Assembly (NCBI GenBank): GCA_964509425.1
Contig: CAZDWZ010000017.1
Location: forward strand, 1 to 64,000
Source of the DNA: CAZDWZ01 sp964509425
GTDB taxonomy: Bacteria > Bdellovibrionota_C > UBA2361 > SZUA-149 > CAZDWZ01
Length of the DNA stretch: 64,000 bases
Direction of reading: 5' to 3'
Shown one piece after another: positions 25,130 to 31,492 of the stretch. Each line of letters begins with the position of its first letter. Position 1 is the first letter of the stretch. A program made the position numbers and the translations under genes. Below the pieces are notes generated by a model. That model was not told where the DNA came from. It saw only the letters and a list, made by a program, of their open reading frames with translations, and searched no databases.

Positions 25130-26752
25130 CTAGCACTCCTGCCAGCTTCGAGGCTTCAATTCCGCTCGACGCTCCGCGCGCTCAAATCGATCCTCTTCCT
25201 CCTTCGGCTTTGCAACAGGATGCGCCGCCCAATCGAAGTCTTCGATGAGTCGGTAGAGGTATGACAAAGCGTCCGGACCGTCTTCATGCTCCCAGGTCGG
25301 GAAGTTATCCATGTGATCACGGAGCTGCTCCCGAGTCTCTTGCGGGACGTCAACGCTCATGTGCCACTTGCCTTGATTCATCGGGAACACGAGAGCATCG
25401 GCAATACGCTTTTGCTTACTGTCCTGCCCCGGATAGAGCTGCATCAGCGAGTTGTCTTCGTGGGAGATGAACCGGCGCTTTGCCCGTAGCGCCTTTCGAA
25501 TGTGCGTATCGAACGTCGCCATCCCCACTTTTTCTACGCCCACGCGGTAAATGCGGGGGGTGCGAAGATACATGGCAACGATTGCCGCAATCGCTTCGTC
25601 CTCGCTCATCACCTTGATAAGCCCATCAACGATGTAGACATTTGAGAGTCCGAGGTCATCGACATAAGGTTGAACGCCGACGACAAAGATTGCCCAGGGG
25701 TTCGGCTTGCTCGAAACCTTCGCCTCGCCCGACGGATCGACAAGCATGAAGTTGTGAAGCTTCGGCGGAATCTCCCGCGGCTGCACCAACCTGATCTTAT
25801 CAAAGCTCAACTTGCGCTGACCGAGCGGGTTCGGGTCTAGAAGATGCTGAGTGTTGAAAGACTCGACATCCATTCTAAGCGTCGAAATTCGCTCCTGCGA
25901 AAGAAACACCGATGCCCCATCTTCTCGCCCTCCCTCGAGGCTCGGCTTTTTCCTCACGTGAAAAGCCGGGCTCCCATCGGGCTTCTTCTTCGTCATCAGA
26001 GTCGAGGCAAGGTCGGCGTAGTGAAAAATGGTTCCGATTACGCGACGTCGCCCTCCATCCTTACCCAGGTTTTCCGACATCCAGAACCTACGCTCAACCT
26101 TTCGCATGTTCTCCGGAGACTCTGAGAGCTCGGGAGTCGTAACGTCATCGTAAATGCGCTTATCGAAATGCTTTGAAGTCGGCATCCCATCTATCAATCC
26201 GTGAGCCTCAACCGTGCACTCGCGAACGCTCTTCGACCGCTTCACGATAAGACCCGACTCCTCCCCCCACTTCGGTGCTTGCTTCGCAGGATCATCGTAA
26301 AGAATGTCGGGAAAAAGCCACTTCAAGAAATCGCTCTTCTCGAAAATCTCCTTGATGAGCAAAAGGAACGCCTTCGCAATTTCCCGCTTAAACGAGAAAA
26401 TCGAGATCGTAATCTCAGGGTTCCGCATGATGTCCTGGATATTCTCGCCGATCGTTATGATGGTCGACTTCCCATGCTCACGACCCCAAATATCAACCGT
26501 CTCGGTATCCGGTCCGTCCTGCACTTCATTACACGCTTGCACAATGAACGGATGATTCGCTCCCTCCCAGCCGATGACGAAGTAAACGATGAACCACAAG
26601 TCATCCAAAACGAGAGTGCGATACATGTCCCATTCAGGAACCTTGTCGGAAAGAATCTGTTCCACCGCCCACTGATAGTCGTGACGGTAAACAACGCCAG
26701 GAAGCGGCCGAAAAGTTTTGCCGTTAATCTGAATCTCGCGAGAGGAATCCAT
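25130..26752 (-). CDS. terL: Terminase large subunit (540 aa)
   Basis: The N-terminal ATPase has a Walker A motif GREHGKST (residues 90-97) and an acidic Walker B-like IYDD (200-203). The C-terminal RNase-H-fold nuclease starts with FMLVDPSGEA (about 335-344), with the first metal-binding Asp. A second acidic cluster is EHEDGPDALSYL near residue 505. It packages phage DNA into the head and cuts it. The portal follows 39 bases downstream. Unusually, 660 non-coding bases separate it from the putative small terminase upstream. Confidence 0.85.
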   Translation of the reverse strand: MDSSREIQINGKTFRPLPGVVYRHDYQWAVEQILSDKVPEWDMYRTLVLDDLWFIVYFVIGWEGANHPFIVQACNEVQDGPDTETVDIWGREHGKSTIITIGENIQDIMRNPEITISIFSFKREIAKAFLLLIKEIFEKSDFLKWLFPDILYDDPAKQAPKWGEESGLIVKRSKSVRECTVEAHGLIDGMPTSKHFDKRIYDDVTTPELSESPENMRKVERRFWMSENLGKDGGRRRVIGTIFHYADLASTLMTKKKPDGSPAFHVRKKPSLEGGREDGASVFLSQERISTLRMDVESFNTQHLLDPNPLGQRKLSFDKIRLVQPREIPPKLHNFMLVDPSGEAKVSSKPNPWAIFVVGVQPYVDDLGLSNVYIVDGLIKVMSEDEAIAAIVAMYLRTPRIYRVGVEKVGMATFDTHIRKALRAKRRFISHEDNSLMQLYPGQDSKQKRIADALVFPMNQGKWHMSVDVPQETREQLRDHMDNFPTWEHEDGPDALSYLYRLIEDFDWAAHPVAKPKEEEDRFERAERRAELKPRSWQEC

Positions 26753-26953
26753 AGACGAGTGCGTGTAAATTATTCGCTCGTCTATTCAAAAACACAGCAC
26801 GGCAAGGAACTGTAAACACCGCAAAATTTTCGGCGCTCTTGACTAGGGTCAAAAAATAATCCCTTTCTATCCACTAAGACCGTTTGCCCGAAGGGCTAGG
26901 TCTTCGCCTCGCTGAGCAAAGCGCGTTTGGCTTCGCTGTCGCTGGCCAAACGC

Positions 26954-27168
26954 AGTACAGTACGTACAGCGAAGCGTGGGGGGGTTTCGCATTCGCTGCA
27001 CCGCCCCCACACCCCCCGCCCACTGTGAAAGAAAAAAACTCGGACGCGTTGTTCGTCAGAACCTGCGTCGCTGTACGAGTACAGTACGTACAAGCGTTAC
27101 TCACCCTCACCCCCAAGCACGCGCGCCAAGCTCTACTTTAAGTGTACTTGTACTGTACCTGTACGTAC
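26954..27168. repeat. GTAC-rich iterated sites
   Basis: AGTACAGTACGTAC occurs exactly at 26954-26967 and 27078-27091. A third cluster at 27143-27168 has five GTAC units. CGTACAGCG at 26963-26971 is the reverse complement of CGCTGTACG at 27069-27077, so the first two copies also carry opposed flanks. Iterated sites like these usually bind a protein in several copies. Confidence 0.6.
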
Positions 27169-27365
27169 GAGGTCGAAAGGCGCACGAAAGAAGGGGAGAA
27201 AAGGCCCAAGGGGCGTATCGCGCGGGGGGAACGGGCTTAGAGTACCGGAAGGGGGGCCGACGCAAAAAGGTTCCGCCCCTACCCCTCCCCCCGGGTACGC
27301 CTGCGTGGGCGCTCTGCATGCGCTCTCTTCTCCACGCAAAAGGAGGGGGACTCACACACATTCAC

Positions 27366-27399
27366 GCTATGCCCGATAAGCAGAGTTATCAGGCATAGC
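27366..27399. promoter_or_regulatory. Long inverted repeat with GATAA-N6-TTATC core
   Basis: GCTATGCC-c-GATAA pairs with TTATC-a-GGCATAGC around a 6-base centre, 13 pairs with one mismatch. It lies 15 bases past the stop of the putative small terminase gene. The core GATAA-N6-TTATC recurs at 30607-30622. It may be an operator, or a hairpin ending the small terminase message, though no T-run follows. Confidence 0.45.
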
Positions 27400-27414
27400 A
27401 TAGCAAAAGGCCTG

Positions 27415-28227
27415 TCATTTCAAGGGGGTCAGAGTGCCGTCTTTGATGAGAACAATCTTCGTAAAGCGAGCCTCAGAACTGTTCGATGTGCTCAATCCTT
27501 TCTCTAATCGATTGGCCTGATGGGTCTGTGTGAACGCATACATCAGGTCTCTAGTTGAAGCTCTCGCAAGCTTGACCGGACTAACGGCAGATTTAAGGAA
27601 CGTATACTCTGCCGCGCTCAGCAGGTCGGTCTTTACCTCGTTGAACTCCTTGACCTTATTAAGCCCCTTAAACCAGGGCAAAAACAAAGCGAGGTGCTTT
27701 TGCACCGTCTTCGGCGAGCGGTCGATTGTGCGCGCTATTTCTTGCTCTCCTAAACCCTTCGCGCTGAGCTCGAAAATCTTGCTGATCTCGCTTGGCGAAA
27801 GTTGAGTTGAGCTTCGGCTTCTGCGTGCCTTGATGGAGCGAGTGTTTTTGCTCCTTCCCTTCTGCGCAACGCGTCGGCGAAGGTTTACCGTTGGTGGCTC
27901 AACGTCGTGCTCGTCGTAGTCGCTTGGGAATGGCTCAAGTATCTCCGTCTCGCCTGCTTCGCTTTCGGTTGAGTCGCCTTCGGCTGAATCACCGCCGAAA
28001 GAAGCGGGCGTAGCTTCTGGTGCTGTGGGAGATTCTGTTTCCGAGTTCCTCGAGCTTGACTTGGATGTCGGCTCGAGTTGTGCCGAATTGTCGGGCAATC
28101 CAGCTGAAGTGTCCGACTTCGAGTGGGTCATCTGGTCCGTAGAGCCAGTTGTGGTCATCTTCGTCATTGTCGCGGTTCGCTCCTCTCCATGCTTCGAGTA
28201 CGCATGCGGCCCAAAGGCTATGCTCAC
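27415..28227 (-). CDS. Putative terminase small subunit / HTH protein (up to 270 aa)
   Basis: Residues about 140-185 carry a helix-turn-helix (LSPSEISKIFELSAKGLGEQ; IARTIDRSPKTVQKHLALF). A helical tail follows with FNEVKTDLLSAAEYTFLK and RDLMYAFTQTHQANRLEKGL. This HTH plus 'K-AD-LL... RD...A....YEK-RLE-G-ST' tail is typical of small terminases encoded next to TerL in this kind of phage. The first ~135 residues are low-complexity (Ser, Thr, Asp, Glu, then Arg/Lys) and overlap the preceding gene in another frame, so the start is uncertain; GTG 28227 or an internal ATG are options. Confidence 0.6.
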   Translation of the reverse strand: MSIAFGPHAYSKHGEERTATMTKMTTTGSTDQMTHSKSDTSAGLPDNSAQLEPTSKSSSRNSETESPTAPEATPASFGGDSAEGDSTESEAGETEILEPFPSDYDEHDVEPPTVNLRRRVAQKGRSKNTRSIKARRSRSSTQLSPSEISKIFELSAKGLGEQEIARTIDRSPKTVQKHLALFLPWFKGLNKVKEFNEVKTDLLSAAEYTFLKSAVSPVKLARASTRDLMYAFTQTHQANRLEKGLSTSNSSEARFTKIVLIKDGTLTPLK

Positions 28228-28288
28228 GAGTTAGGGCATGAGCGGCCTGCGTATTGTAATCCCAGTCTGGATCGGCAACGGCGAACAT
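27989..28288 (-). CDS. Small phage protein overlapping the small terminase (99 aa)
   Basis: The chain opens MFAVADPDWDYNTQAAHAL and has WLYGPDDPLEVGHFSWIARQ leading to RADIQVKLEEL. It resembles a widespread class of small phage proteins with an 'A..Wl.....F....i...lG...A.v...L' pattern, possibly a winged-helix-like DNA binder. It shares about 240 bases with the N-terminal part of the next gene in another frame. Its amino-acid pattern is the more natural of the two there, so it is probably real and the other frame's N-terminus is the compromised one. Function unknown. Confidence 0.6.
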   Translation of the reverse strand: MFAVADPDWDYNTQAAHALTREHSLWAACVLEAWRGANRDNDEDDHNWLYGPDDPLEVGHFSWIARQFGTTRADIQVKLEELGNRISHSTRSYARFFRR

Positions 28289-28382
28289 GACTTACATCAT
28301 ACAGATAAAGTATGGGCGTCGCGATTGCCGAGCGCGGTTTTCGCTTTGAGTTGTTTTGATGAGCTGAATCTTTTTCTTGCTT

Positions 28383-28406
28383 AGTGATATCTATAGTGAT
28401 ATCTAT
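28383..28406. repeat. Tandem 12-base repeat in the divergent control region
   Basis: TAGTGATATCTA occurs twice in tandem without spacer. Each unit has a GATATC palindrome and the junction makes CTATAG. It lies between the leftward terminase unit (start 28288) and the rightward early unit (start 28488), so it is placed like an operator or bidirectional promoter element. A convincing -35/-10 pair could not be fixed. Confidence 0.5.
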
Positions 28407-28487
28407 GTAGAAGATGCTTGAGCAAGACGCGGCAAACGTCGGGCTCACGCGAATGGAAACCTGAAGCAGCGTAGGAGCGCTATTTCG

Positions 28488-29027
28488 ATGAAACAAACCA
28501 CGCAGGGCGATCTGTTCGGCAATACCGGGCACTCGCAAATCAGAAAGACCCTTGAATCATGCTCGAAGGTCGAAGAGTTGAAGCGAGTGTATCGCCAGCT
28601 CTCGAAGGAGCATCACCCGGACCTTGGGGGCGACGCTGAGACGATGAAGCTCGTTAATGGTGTCTATCACGCCTGTCTTAAGCGAATGGATGGACAACGC
28701 AGCTACGATAACGAGACGAAGCGCGAGCATGTTTACAAGTATGACGAAGCGAAGGAGCAGGCAATTATCGAAAAGATATTCGAGCTTCTTGCGCTCAAGC
28801 TTTCGGGCATCGAGATCGCTTTGATGGGTACCTGGATCTGGATCACCGGGGAAACTAAGCCGGTGAAGGATGCGCTGAAGAATGCCGGCTGTAAATGGCA
28901 TAGCAAGCGCGGGTGCTGGTACTGGCACTGTGACGGGCATCGCAATTGGTACTCGAAGCGCGGATTCGCCTCTCTCGCGGCGCAATACGGCTATCAAGAA
29001 TTCTCTAACGACAAGGTGGAACGATGA
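28488..29027 (+). CDS. J-domain (DnaJ-like) phage protein (179 aa)
   Basis: Residues 20-65 are a J domain with VYRQLSKEHHPDLGGDAET, including the essential HPD tripeptide. This is the part that stimulates Hsp70 ATPase. The C-terminal half (about 85-170) has WIWITGETKPVKDALKNAGC and the Cys/Trp/His-rich KWHSKRGCWYWHCDG, a module seen beside J domains in phages and plasmids. GGAG lies 11 bases before ATG. As first gene of the rightward unit it may recruit host DnaK to phage replication or assembly. Confidence 0.8.
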   Translation: MKQTTQGDLFGNTGHSQIRKTLESCSKVEELKRVYRQLSKEHHPDLGGDAETMKLVNGVYHACLKRMDGQRSYDNETKREHVYKYDEAKEQAIIEKIFELLALKLSGIEIALMGTWIWITGETKPVKDALKNAGCKWHSKRGCWYWHCDGHRNWYSKRGFASLAAQYGYQEFSNDKVER

Positions 29028-29242
29028 GAACACTCACCAACATTCACACCGAGTTGCAAATCATCTCTGAACCTCTCGGCCTTCGGGCCGAAGTGTTTAG
29101 CGGATGGGATGCGAAAAGCGAACGTAATTACTTCCGTCTCCGAATCTTCGACCTGGATGAACTGGAATACCTGCCGATGATTCGCGAGTTCCCGACTTTA
29201 TCGCAAGCAAAGCAAGAAGCTAGACGCATCGTGTCACACTGA
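29024..29242 (+). CDS. Small phage early protein (72 aa)
   Basis: The ATG overlaps the J-domain gene stop (ATGA), so translation is coupled. It has LRAEVFSGWDAKSERNYFRL and ends in a helix, SQAKQEARRIVSH. It appears to be a compact alpha/beta domain and no family is recognised. Its place in the rightward unit suggests an early accessory role. Confidence 0.6.
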   Translation: MRTLTNIHTELQIISEPLGLRAEVFSGWDAKSERNYFRLRIFDLDELEYLPMIREFPTLSQAKQEARRIVSH

Positions 29243-29253
29243 GGAATAGACTA

Positions 29254-29556
29254 ATGGAATCAAGAAATGAACGAGTCGAGTTGTCGAAATGGATCAACCA
29301 TCGAACCCTTGAAGTACTGGGAATGGCTCACTACCTTTTTTCGAAAGGAAGCGAGGAAGTGATACCGCTGTCACGCGATGCGGGCGATTTCCAACATGCA
29401 TGGGAAAAGCGATATCGCCCAACTGCAACGCAGCTATTGAAAGTGAACTTACTCGCGCAAGCGGTTGCGCGAGTCGACGCTGGGCAATTCGCTGCCGGCG
29501 AAATCAGACCGGAGCAAATCGCAGAAGCAATCTCTTACCTCTGTTACACCTTTTAA
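29254..29556 (+). CDS. Small phage early protein (100 aa)
   Basis: GAGGAAT precedes ATG by about seven bases. The product is helical with a basic central patch (WEKRYRPTATQLLKVNLLAQ) and ends AEAISYLCYTF. I do not recognise a family. It is the last gene before the 150-base structured intergenic segment. Confidence 0.55.
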   Translation: MESRNERVELSKWINHRTLEVLGMAHYLFSKGSEEVIPLSRDAGDFQHAWEKRYRPTATQLLKVNLLAQAVARVDAGQFAAGEIRPEQIAEAISYLCYTF

Positions 29557-29706
29557 CGTCGAAACGGGTTGCGGTCAGCCGCACCCGTCTTCCGGATTGG
29601 CATGCCGGAACTGATGAGACTGCCAAAGCCCCTGACGGGGGAAGCCCGCGCCGTGCGGCAAACACGGCCGGGCCTCTAACCACAATAATTCCTAGGAGGG
29701 AATCAT
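29557..29706 (+). ncRNA. Hairpin-rich intergenic segment, candidate structured RNA or leader
   Basis: Four stems lie side by side: 29564-29588 (ACGGG/TGCGG with CCGCA/CCCGT, one bulge, TCAG loop), 29590-29610 (TTCCGG/CCGGAA), 29629-29640 (CCCC/GGGG), and 29644-29673 (GCCCG-CCGTG with CACGG-CGGGC). UUGGCA (29597-29602) can also pair with UGCCAA (29620-29625), giving an alternative fold. It ends just before the strong ribosome binding site of the next gene. No tRNA or known ribozyme consensus fits. It could be an RNA, a leader or a processing site. Confidence 0.45.
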
Positions 29707-29919
29707 ATGGCTAACGAAAAGATGACACTCGGCGAAGCGGGGCGCAAGGCGGTAGAAAAGGAGGATATTGCCCTGTTCTGCGGCGTGCTAAATCAGCTCC
29801 GCGCTCAAGGGTTTGATTACGTATCCTGTCGGCAATGGTTCGAACGGTGGGGCCTTGATGCCGACCTATTTGAAGATTGGTGCTACGCGGCCGACAAGCA
29901 CGAAGAAAGAATGGCATGA
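29707..29919 (+). CDS. Small phage early protein (70 aa)
   Basis: AGGAGGG lies just before ATG. The product is MANEKMTLGEAGRKAVEKED followed by a helical body with CRQWFERWGLDADLFEDWC. This 'Cys ... W...glda..F..wc' pattern suggests a small helical domain that could bind DNA or protein. It is translated downstream of the structured segment at 29557-29706 and overlaps the next gene by ATGA. Confidence 0.6.
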   Translation: MANEKMTLGEAGRKAVEKEDIALFCGVLNQLRAQGFDYVSCRQWFERWGLDADLFEDWCYAADKHEERMA

Positions 29920-30113
29920 CGAAGAATTCAAAAACAAAAACGCTTCGGATTCAGTCTGATGAGATGCTGGTGGTGACCCTGCTACGTATCCCGGCCGACA
30001 TCCGGAGCGCCCTTGACGACCTCTGTAAGGGTCCGCCCTCCATGACTCTCAACCGCGCGGCGGCGGAAGTTCTGCGTCGCGGATTCGAAGCGATGCGCAA
30101 AGACCGGCGTTAG
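29916..30113 (+). CDS. Ribbon-helix-helix-like small protein (65 aa)
   Basis: ATG 29916 overlaps the previous stop (ATGA) and is chosen over a 13-codon longer frame. The segment MLVVTLLRIPADIRSALDDL followed by a helix (NRAAAEVLRRGFEAMRK) has the strand-helix-helix pattern of RHH/Arc-type DNA binders ('v.lRip.dlr..Ld.l ... ..n.aa.evLrrgle'). If correct it could be an early transcription regulator. It ends four bases into the convergent gene at 30110-30451. Confidence 0.55.
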   Translation: MTKNSKTKTLRIQSDEMLVVTLLRIPADIRSALDDLCKGPPSMTLNRAAAEVLRRGFEAMRKDRR

Positions 30114-30451
30114 AACGTGGCGCACATCCCGTAATGAGCCGACTTGGTCCGCAAGCGTTCGCCTGCCTGCACGCGCTGGGCAAGTAGCTCGAAGCGTTTG
30201 CGCACGGCGTAGCCGATTTTCAGCATCTTGCAACAGTAATCGAACGAGATAAGCGCGGGCTCGCCGAGAAACCACGCGCATGCCGCTTCTCTTGGCTCGT
30301 GATCGTTGTGTTGGTTGAAGTTTCCGCGACGGCGCAAATCGAGCGCGGCGGATCTTATCAGAGCTTCGAGGAGTTTTAGTTCTGCGGGTGCTTGATAAGT
30401 CGGTTCTTGTTCTGACGCGGTGAAGCGCGGGCGAAAGTTTGGTGAGTGCAT
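30110..30451 (-). CDS. Phage protein with HTH-like motif (113 aa)
   Basis: The sequence has LKLLEALIRSAALDLRRR and REAACAWFLG. These are followed by ISFDYCCKMLKIGYAVRKRF, a pattern shared by a common class of small phage proteins ('LL..vI..A..Dl ... AaaWi....FsFe.iC..L.ld...vR..L'). The second half reads as a helix-turn-helix. It is convergent with the rightward early unit and its promoter side faces the dyad cluster at 30567-30622, so it could regulate those genes. No ribosome binding site is strong. Confidence 0.55.
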   Translation of the reverse strand: MHSPNFRPRFTASEQEPTYQAPAELKLLEALIRSAALDLRRRGNFNQHNDHEPREAACAWFLGEPALISFDYCCKMLKIGYAVRKRFELLAQRVQAGERLRTKSAHYGMCATF

Positions 30452-30566
30452 CGGCGAAAAAAAATTTGTCGAAACAATTTATCTTCTTGCGAATCGTTTT
30501 GAGTTCGGTTATCGTCTCAACACTATCGCAAAGCGTTCGAGTCCTTTGAGCGCCGGCCGCACTGCC

Positions 30567-30622
30567 GCTTGATAAGATTTACTATCAAGCGATGACACTT
30601 CTATTTGATAACCCTACTTATC
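30567..30622. promoter_or_regulatory. Two adjacent dyads with GATA/TATC half-sites
   Basis: GCTTGATA (30567-30574) and TATCAAGC (30583-30590) form a perfect 8-base inverted repeat with an 8-base spacer. GATAA-N6-TTATC lies at 30607-30622, and the same core lies in the inverted repeat at 27366-27399. The shared half-site suggests one DNA-binding protein acting at several places in the phage genome. Confidence 0.45.
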
Positions 30623-30837
30623 GGGCGAAGTTGGGGCAAGGGGGAATTTGGAAGGGCGGAGCCGCTGACCGGAAGAATAAGAGTCTCGCGAAAGTGATCA
30701 GTCGTGCGGCACACTCTGAGGCGGCGCTTCAATTCGCGAAGTGTGGGAATAAGTCGCGAGCTACTTACTCATCTCAGCTGCTAAAATCAGCATTCGAGTT
30801 CTCACGAAGACTTTTAAGGGCGAGCCGGTCAACATGA
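30592..30837 (+). CDS. Doubtful small ORF (81 aa)
   Basis: This frame starts right after the GCTTGATA dyad. The product is basic, begins MTLLFDNPTYRAKLGQGG and ends SRRLLRASRST. There is no convincing ribosome binding site and no recognisable domain. It may be a real small phage or host protein, or chance. Confidence 0.25.
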   Translation: MTLLFDNPTYRAKLGQGGIWKGGAADRKNKSLAKVISRAAHSEAALQFAKCGNKSRATYSSQLLKSAFEFSRRLLRASRST

Positions 30838-30891
30838 ATAACCGGATCACCCTGAAGACGCTGCAGCAGAACTTGTGCGCATCCTCTTGGT

Positions 30892-31230
30892 TTAAAGCGA
30901 GTCGATCTCCTCGCGTTTGGAGACGACTGCCTTGAGGCGTTCGAGCTTACGCGCGAACAGCGCAGCCAGGTGGACAATGGCGCTCCCTAAAAGCTGGTTG
31001 GGGAGCGTGCCCGGAATGGTTTGGGCCATCGCCTGGAGCGTCAGGCAGATGGCCGTGCCCAGCGAAACGCCGTCCTGAGCCTCCGCCTCAGAGCAGTTCC
31101 CGCTCTCCAGCTGGAGTCGGAGCGCTGCGGTGACGACGTCGGCAAGTTTCTCTTTCGTGGGAAGTGCGATGAGATCCTTCAGCTCGCGCTGAAATGCCTC
31201 CGCCGCGATGCGATAGCCTTCGATGGACAT
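30892..31230 (-). CDS. Hypothetical helical protein (112 aa)
   Basis: AGGAGAGG lies four bases before ATG. The protein has three or four helices, with a conserved-looking middle AQDGVSLGTAICLTLQAMAQ and a final charged helix. It has no signal peptide or clear membrane segment. I do not recognise a family. It is the first well-supported gene right of the phage genes and may belong to either the phage or the host. Confidence 0.6.
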   Translation of the reverse strand: MSIEGYRIAAEAFQRELKDLIALPTKEKLADVVTAALRLQLESGNCSEAEAQDGVSLGTAICLTLQAMAQTIPGTLPNQLLGSAIVHLAALFARKLERLKAVVSKREEIDSL

Positions 31231-31492
31231 TAACCTCTCCTTCGAACGAAACCTGGTGTTGACCGGCCCGATAAAGTTTTCGTAGTTTCAAAGAACCAAC
31301 GAATAACGTTGTTCTCGCTTCTTGCCGCTTCACCCTTTCTCAAGCCCGAAGATATCCGTAAGTTGACCTGTCACCTTTGTGGAGCTTGGCCCCACGAACT
31401 GCGATGAGAGTAGTCGCGTTTCTGCTTGAGATTGTCACCATATGAACGGACCGAAGAATAATCCCCTCAGATACATAGAATCTGGCGATCCC

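Larger units (their letters stand above)
26753..27414. other. 660-base non-coding region between small and large terminase genes
   Basis: No frame here looks like protein on either strand. The segment holds homopolymer G and C tracts (for example G7 near 26979 and C6 near 27015), two identical 14-base GTAC repeats with more GTAC units near 27143-27168, a G-rich/C-rich stretch at 27210-27300, and a long inverted repeat at 27366-27399. Such a site next to terminase genes could be the packaging (pac/cos) site, a late promoter region or an origin; the sequence alone cannot tell which. Confidence 0.5.
30452..30891. other. Poorly coding phage-host transition
   Basis: This 440-base stretch has at most one weak 81-codon rightward frame. 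It contains the dyads at 30567-30622. Phage-type genes end on its left and host-type or unassigned genes begin on its right. No tRNA gene, integrase or clear att core is visible. Confidence 0.4.

Noticed and set aside
26884..27398. Frames on both strands in the terminase gap
   Set aside because: Products are Pro/Arg-rich shadows of G/C tracts with no ribosome binding site.
29611..29618. CTGATGAG, as in the hammerhead ribozyme core
   Set aside because: No stem II closing into CGAAA, no NUH cleavage site, and no pairing for stem I can be drawn around it.
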